DNA of 10,456 nt from Gammaproteobacteria bacterium. GTDB lineage: Bacteria > Pseudomonadota > Gammaproteobacteria > Eutrophobiales > Eutrophobiaceae. The position numbers and the translations under genes were made by a program. Positions within the stretch are counted from its first letter, which is position 1; every line of letters begins with the position of its first letter. Positions 7,283-10,456 of the stretch are shown piece by piece. The notes under the pieces are model-generated. The model was not told the origin of the DNA, made no database searches, and saw only the letters and a program-made list of their open reading frames with translations. The stretch covers positions 1-10,456 of the forward strand of contig JABHFC010000165.1 in assembly GCA_018676275.1 (NCBI GenBank), read 5' to 3'.

Positions 7283-8185
7283 CTATCTAGCTGCTTTTTG
7301 CTGATAAAGATCTTGTAACTTTAAGACCATTAATCCTCGGACACCGTCACCTATTAGTCGGCCATCAACGCTACTGACAGGCGTGACTCCGGCAAAAGTA
7401 CCAGTAACAAAAGCTTCTTCTGCACCATATACCTGCGATAAGCTAAAATTCTTTTCGTACACAGGAATATTATTCTCTTTACAAATATTAATAATGTTAC
7501 GTCTGGTTATTCCATCAAGACAATAATCACCGCTAGAGGTCCAGACTTCATTGTTACGTACGATAAAAAAATGAGTCGAATTGCAGGTAGCGACAAAACC
7601 GTGAGGGTCGAGCATGAGAGCTTCATCTGCTCCTGCTTTAGTAGCTTGAATACAGGCAAAAATACAGTTGAGTTTTGAATGTGTATTAAGCTTTGGGTCT
7701 TGCACGTCAGGATAACCACGACGGACATAAACAGTGTACAGCTCAATTCCATTGCTCAGGGTTTCTTCTGAAGGTACTTTATATTCAGGGATAATGACGA
7801 TTGTAGAGTCGCTAATGGTGATTCTTGGGTCCTGATAAGGTGTTGATTTAATGCCCCGGCTTACCATTAAGCGAATATGCACATGATCATGCATTTTATT
7901 GGCTTCACAGGTATGCAGGACTCTCTGGATAAGATCGTTAGGACCGATTCCTATATCCAGATCTAATGCTTTAGCGCCTTCATAAAGACGCCTCATGTGT
8001 TCGTCTATAAATGGCAAACTACCATTATGTAAGCGCAAGCCTTCCCAAATACCATCGCCCAGTATAAAACCGGAATCGAAAACAGAAATTTTGGCTTCAT
8101 CCCGGGGAAATAACTCCCCATTGATATTTATCAAAATACCCGCATTACGGGGATCGTGAACATATTCATGACTACCAGTGGTCAT
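7283..8185 (-). CDS. Class IV PLP aminotransferase, BCAT/D-amino-acid-aminotransferase-like
   Basis: A 300-residue fold-type IV PLP enzyme. FDSGFILGDGIWEGLR (36-51) is the class IV opening motif, and Arg66 in HMRRLYEGAK fits the PLP-phosphate contact. Lys165 or Lys171 in DPKLNTHSKLN is the Schiff-base candidate; Lys165 fits the spacing of family members better. GITRRN (225-230) and TGTFAGVTPV (261-270) complete the phosphate-binding loops. At the place where BCAT and D-amino-acid aminotransferase have a Glu contacting the PLP ring nitrogen (the pattern AEGxxxN), this protein reads VATCNSTHFF, with Thr200. Substrate specificity is therefore uncertain; branched-chain, D-amino acid or lyase chemistry are all possible. 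Its ATG overlaps the moaC stop as ATGA (8182-8185), implying translational coupling, and the sulfotransferase-fold gene follows after 9 bases. Confidence 0.88.
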   Translation of the reverse strand: MTTGSHEYVHDPRNAGILININGELFPRDEAKISVFDSGFILGDGIWEGLRLHNGSLPFIDEHMRRLYEGAKALDLDIGIGPNDLIQRVLHTCEANKMHDHVHIRLMVSRGIKSTPYQDPRITISDSTIVIIPEYKVPSEETLSNGIELYTVYVRRGYPDVQDPKLNTHSKLNCIFACIQATKAGADEALMLDPHGFVATCNSTHFFIVRNNEVWTSSGDYCLDGITRRNIINICKENNIPVYEKNFSLSQVYGAEEAFVTGTFAGVTPVSSVDGRLIGDGVRGLMVLKLQDLYQQKAAR

Positions 8186-8706
8186 TCTGAATTCTTTAGA
8201 CTGGAACGTTTCCAGGTTCCGGATTTACCCCCGGATTTCTCTATTAACTGAACGCCACTTATGGTCATGCCGCGATCTACGGCTTTACACATATCGTATA
8301 TCGTCAAGAGACATATCTGCACTGCAGTAAGAGCTTCCATTTCAACACCGGTTTGACCGGCGGTTTCGACTCTGACCTGGCAATAAACAACATTATCCGG
8401 TTCATTTATCTCCAGATTCACTTCCACATGACTCAATGCTAAGGGATGGCAGAGTGGAATCAGTTCGGCAGTTTTCTTTGAAGCCATGATGCCGGCTACG
8501 CGGGCAATACCCAGTACATCGCCTTTTTTGTGATTTCCCTTTGCAATAAGCGCCAGGGTCTCGGCCTGCATACTTATCTGGCCTTCGGCTATGGCAACAC
8601 GATGTGTCGAGGCCTTATCACCGACATTGACCATGTGAGCTTCACCTTGTTGATTAAAGTGGGTTAATTTATTCAATGTGCACTCTTTTTTATCTGGAAA
8701 CGTCAT
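8182..8706 (-). CDS. moaC: Cyclic pyranopterin monophosphate synthase MoaC
   Basis: MoaC converts the 3',8-cyclo-GTP intermediate made by MoaA into cyclic pyranopterin monophosphate, an early step of molybdenum cofactor synthesis in the cytoplasm. Family hallmarks are LTHFNQQGEAHMVNV, KKGDVLGIARVAGI, LIPLCHPL, TGVEMEALTA, YDMCKAV and KSGGKSG. Residues matching E. coli Lys51, His77, Asp128 and Lys131 are here 61, 87, 138 and 141. The constant offset of 10 suggests that the true start may be the TTG at 8676 (codon 11), which has GAG six bases upstream, whereas the ATG at 8706 has no nearby ribosome binding site. I give the longer limit. The normally conserved MVDV reads MVNV (Asn27). It heads the minus-strand operon and diverges from moaD/moaE. 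Confidence 0.95.
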   Translation of the reverse strand: MTFPDKKECTLNKLTHFNQQGEAHMVNVGDKASTHRVAIAEGQISMQAETLALIAKGNHKKGDVLGIARVAGIMASKKTAELIPLCHPLALSHVEVNLEINEPDNVVYCQVRVETAGQTGVEMEALTAVQICLLTIYDMCKAVDRGMTISGVQLIEKSGGKSGTWKRSSLKNSE

Positions 8707-8717
8707 ATAATACGTTT
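8698..8717. repeat. Inverted repeat AAACGT / ACGTTT in the moaC-moaD divergent region
   Basis: AAACGT (8698-8703) and ACGTTT (8712-8717) are perfect 6-base arms around the 8-base spacer CATATAAT. The spacer contains both the possible moaC ATG (minus strand, 8704-8706) and a TATAAT hexamer on the plus strand. It could be an operator controlling the divergent genes or a small RNA stem presenting a start codon in its loop. Confidence 0.45.
8706..8711 (+). promoter_or_regulatory. Possible -10 box for moaD-moaE
   Basis: A perfect TATAAT lies 43 bases before the moaD start codon, which would give a leader of roughly 35 bases. The -35 position, about 17 bases upstream, has no good TTGACA match (CTCTTT at 8683-8688), so the promoter is weak, activator-dependent or a chance match in AT-rich DNA. 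Confidence 0.4.
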
Positions 8718-8754
8718 TTAACCTGTAAATGCGAATATAAGTCTGGATAAAAAC

Positions 8755-8988
8755 ATGAGTATAAAAGTTAAATTTTTTGCACGGATGCGTGATGAAGCTG
8801 GATTAGATGGTGGTGAGCTTGAGTATGAGGAAGGCATGAAAATAGCCGATATATGGAATCAGCTGGTAAAAGGAGCGGATTATCCTGAAGCCGTGATGGT
8901 AGCCGTCAATATGGAATATGTGAGTGGTGAACCGAAGATCAAAGATGGCGATGAAATAGCCTTTTTCCCACCGGTAACGGGTGGCTAA
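8755..8988 (+). CDS. moaD: Molybdopterin synthase small subunit MoaD (sulfur carrier)
   Basis: MoaD is the ubiquitin-fold sulfur carrier. Its C-terminal glycine is activated and thiocarboxylated, and it then donates sulfur within the MoaD-MoaE complex to turn cyclic pyranopterin monophosphate into molybdopterin. The protein has 77 residues, a normal length. It opens with the strand IKVKFFARMRDEAG, contains VMVAVNMEYV and the acidic turn IKDGDEIAFFPP, and ends in the diagnostic PPVTGG with nothing after the Gly-Gly. The ATG at 8755 has GGA seven bases upstream. The moaE gene follows directly, as expected for subunits made in matching amounts. Confidence 0.95.
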   Translation: MSIKVKFFARMRDEAGLDGGELEYEEGMKIADIWNQLVKGADYPEAVMVAVNMEYVSGEPKIKDGDEIAFFPPVTGG

Positions 8989-8989
8989 G

Positions 8990-9436
8990 ATGCTGATTGA
9001 GTTGAGGCAAGAACAATTTGATGCCTTTGCAGCACTGGAGAAATATCAGTCTGATTTTGAACATAAAGGTAAGTTTGGTGCGACAGCTTCGTTCATCGGT
9101 ACCATGCGTGATTTTAACGAAGGGGATAATGTCCTCAGTATGACCCTGGAGTATTACCCGGGGATGACTGAGAAACACCTTAAACAAATTTGTGACGAAG
9201 CCTGTGAGCGTTGGACACTGATTGATGTGCTACTTATACATAGAGTCGGTGAAGTTCATGTGGGAGAGCCGATCGTACTTGTATCAGTCTGGACTGCTCA
9301 CCGTGGTGATGCTTTTGATGCCTGTCGTTTCATCATGGAAGACCTGAAATCCAAAGCACCATTCTGGAAAAAAGAAATGCTTGATGATGGTGAACGTTGG
9401 GTAGAAAGTAATACCTCTGGTTATTCAAATAAGTGA
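8990..9436 (+). CDS. moaE: Molybdopterin synthase catalytic subunit MoaE
   Basis: MoaE is the catalytic large subunit of molybdopterin synthase. It binds cyclic pyranopterin monophosphate and accepts sulfur from the MoaD C-terminus. From the ATG at 8990 it has 148 residues. Family motifs in order are GATASFIGTMRDFN (30-43, Arg40), LEYYPGMTEKHL, LLIHRVGEVHVGE, TAHRGDAFDACRFIMEDLK (102-120) and APFWKKE (123-129). His104, Arg105, Lys120 and Lys127 fit the E. coli active-site residues with an offset of one. The start is uncertain: GTG at 8981 would overlap moaD by 8 bases and add three residues, whereas the ATG lies one base after the moaD stop and gives family-like numbering. Both imply coupling to moaD. 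Confidence 0.95.
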   Translation: MLIELRQEQFDAFAALEKYQSDFEHKGKFGATASFIGTMRDFNEGDNVLSMTLEYYPGMTEKHLKQICDEACERWTLIDVLLIHRVGEVHVGEPIVLVSVWTAHRGDAFDACRFIMEDLKSKAPFWKKEMLDDGERWVESNTSGYSNK

Positions 9437-9474
9437 AAATTCAATTTCCTCATAATAAACAGGGCTTTTCTATT

Positions 9475-10395
9475 ATGCGAATTATATTAATATTCTTCAT
9501 TACATTCGGAATCATCAATAACGTTTTTAGTGAAGATCGCGCCTCCAGTAAAGACTCGCTAGAGTTTATCGTTATCGGTGATTGGGGAATACCCGGAAGT
9601 GAAGGGCAAAAACTGGTGGCTGCACAAATGAACGAGCTTGCTGCCAGTTCTGCGATAGACTTTATTGTCACGACTGGTGATAATTTTTATATGAGGGGAG
9701 TGCAAAGTGTAGATGATCCTTTATGGCTGAATACCTTTGAAAAGATTTATTCTCTGCCGGAAATAAAAAATACTCCCTGGTATGTGAGTTTGGGAAATCA
9801 CGATCACATGGGGAATATCTATGCACAAATAGAATATGGTAAAAATCATGCGAACTGGATCTTGCCTCAAACTTACTATGACAAGGAATTCAAAATAGGC
9901 GAGTCTGCTACTCTCCAGATTTTATTTCTTGATACCAGTCCATTTCTCGAAGAATACCGGGCAAGAGCGGAGGAATATCCCAACCTGATGAAACAGGATG
10001 TAAATGCACAAATTGGATGGCTGGATAAGACCCTGGAAGATTCAAAGAATACCTGGAAAATCGCAGTGGGGCATCACCCGGTTTATTCAGCGGGTGCACA
10101 TGGAGACACAGAAGAGCTAAAGAAAGTATTACCAGAATTATTTGAAAGGCAAAAAGTGGATGCCTACTTTGCTGGTCATGATCATCATCTGGAACATTAT
10201 CAGTTAGCAGGGAAAACGCATCATTTCATTTCAGGCGGTGGCTCCGGGATAAGAGGAGTTTCTGAACGCAAGCAACGACATTTTGCCGAATCGAGTTTGG
10301 GTTTTGCTCATGTGGTGCTGGATAAAAAATGTATGCAGCTTAGCTTCATAGATGAACAAGGCAAAGAACTGTACAGAACCCGATCGTGTCATTAA
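9475..10395 (+). CDS. Exported purple acid phosphatase-like metallophosphatase (TRAP type)
   Basis: A 306-residue secreted or periplasmic phosphatase of the tartrate-resistant/purple acid phosphatase group, expected to hydrolyse phosphate monoesters at a two-metal centre. All five metal motifs are present in order: GDWG (Asp36), GDNFY (Asp69, Tyr72), GNHD (Asn108, His109), VGHHPVYS (His200) and GHDHH (His235, His237). Tyr72 is the position that gives purple enzymes their iron-tyrosinate colour. Residues 1-19 form a signal peptide (RIILIFFITFGIINNVFS, then EDRAS). I chose the ATG at 9475, with AGGG ten bases upstream, because it puts the signal at the N-terminus. An in-frame GTG at 9433 overlaps the moaE stop as GTGA and would add 14 residues, and cannot be excluded. 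The two cysteines (286 and 305) could form a disulfide. The natural substrate is unknown; the link with moaDE may be only positional. Confidence 0.9.
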   Translation: MRIILIFFITFGIINNVFSEDRASSKDSLEFIVIGDWGIPGSEGQKLVAAQMNELAASSAIDFIVTTGDNFYMRGVQSVDDPLWLNTFEKIYSLPEIKNTPWYVSLGNHDHMGNIYAQIEYGKNHANWILPQTYYDKEFKIGESATLQILFLDTSPFLEEYRARAEEYPNLMKQDVNAQIGWLDKTLEDSKNTWKIAVGHHPVYSAGAHGDTEELKKVLPELFERQKVDAYFAGHDHHLEHYQLAGKTHHFISGGGSGIRGVSERKQRHFAESSLGFAHVVLDKKCMQLSFIDEQGKELYRTRSCH

Positions 10396-10456
10396 TCGGG
10401 GACAGCCTACGTTTTATATGAAGAGCAAATAGCTTTGTTTCTAATATATTGAAAAA
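10396..10456. other. Right flank without a supported feature
   Basis: These 61 bases after the phosphatase stop are AT-rich. CAAA/TTTG and TTTC/GAAA pairs could form only four-base stems, so I see no convincing terminator and no start of a further gene. Confidence 0.5.

Noticed and set aside
1..10456. tRNA, rRNA, CRISPR array, transposase, integrase or toxin-antitoxin genes
   Set aside because: None seen: no array of spaced direct repeats, no tRNA-like cloverleaf and no protein with such motifs.

Overview
The window looks like a chromosomal segment of an AT-rich Gram-negative bacterium, most likely a gammaproteobacterium. The grounds are a TonB-dependent outer-membrane receptor, a lipobox-bearing peptidase and gammaproteobacterial-style moaC/moaD/moaE. 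The genus cannot be read from the sequence. Nine protein genes cover almost everything. I see no rRNA, tRNA, insertion sequence, CRISPR array or phage gene.

Layout: six genes run on the minus strand and three on the plus strand, diverging from a 48-base gap at 8707-8754. On the minus strand, in order of transcription, come moaC, a class IV aminotransferase, a sulfotransferase-fold P-loop protein and a long-form Xaa-Pro aminopeptidase. They are separated by a 4-base ATGA overlap and gaps of 9 and 17 bases, so they look like one operon. After 141 bases follows a lipoprotein M3-family zinc oligopeptidase. After a further 347 bases follows a TonB-dependent receptor with its own strong ribosome binding site. 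On the plus strand, moaD, moaE and an exported purple-acid-phosphatase-like metallophosphatase follow one another closely.

Working together: MoaC makes cyclic pyranopterin monophosphate, and MoaD/MoaE convert it to molybdopterin. The dithiolene-forming half of molybdenum cofactor synthesis is therefore split across two diverging units, and moaA is not in the window. The two metallopeptidases, the aminotransferase and the receptor would suit peptide and amino acid scavenging, but that is an inference from function and order.

The most interesting part is the aminotransferase/sulfotransferase-fold pair (6545-8185). Its adjacency recalls a fused plant protein architecture. The aminotransferase also carries threonine where the family's PLP-binding glutamate normally sits. 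Secondary points are an ambiguous moaC start overlapping a perfect TATAAT inside an inverted repeat, and a 347-base intergenic stretch with several inverted repeats.
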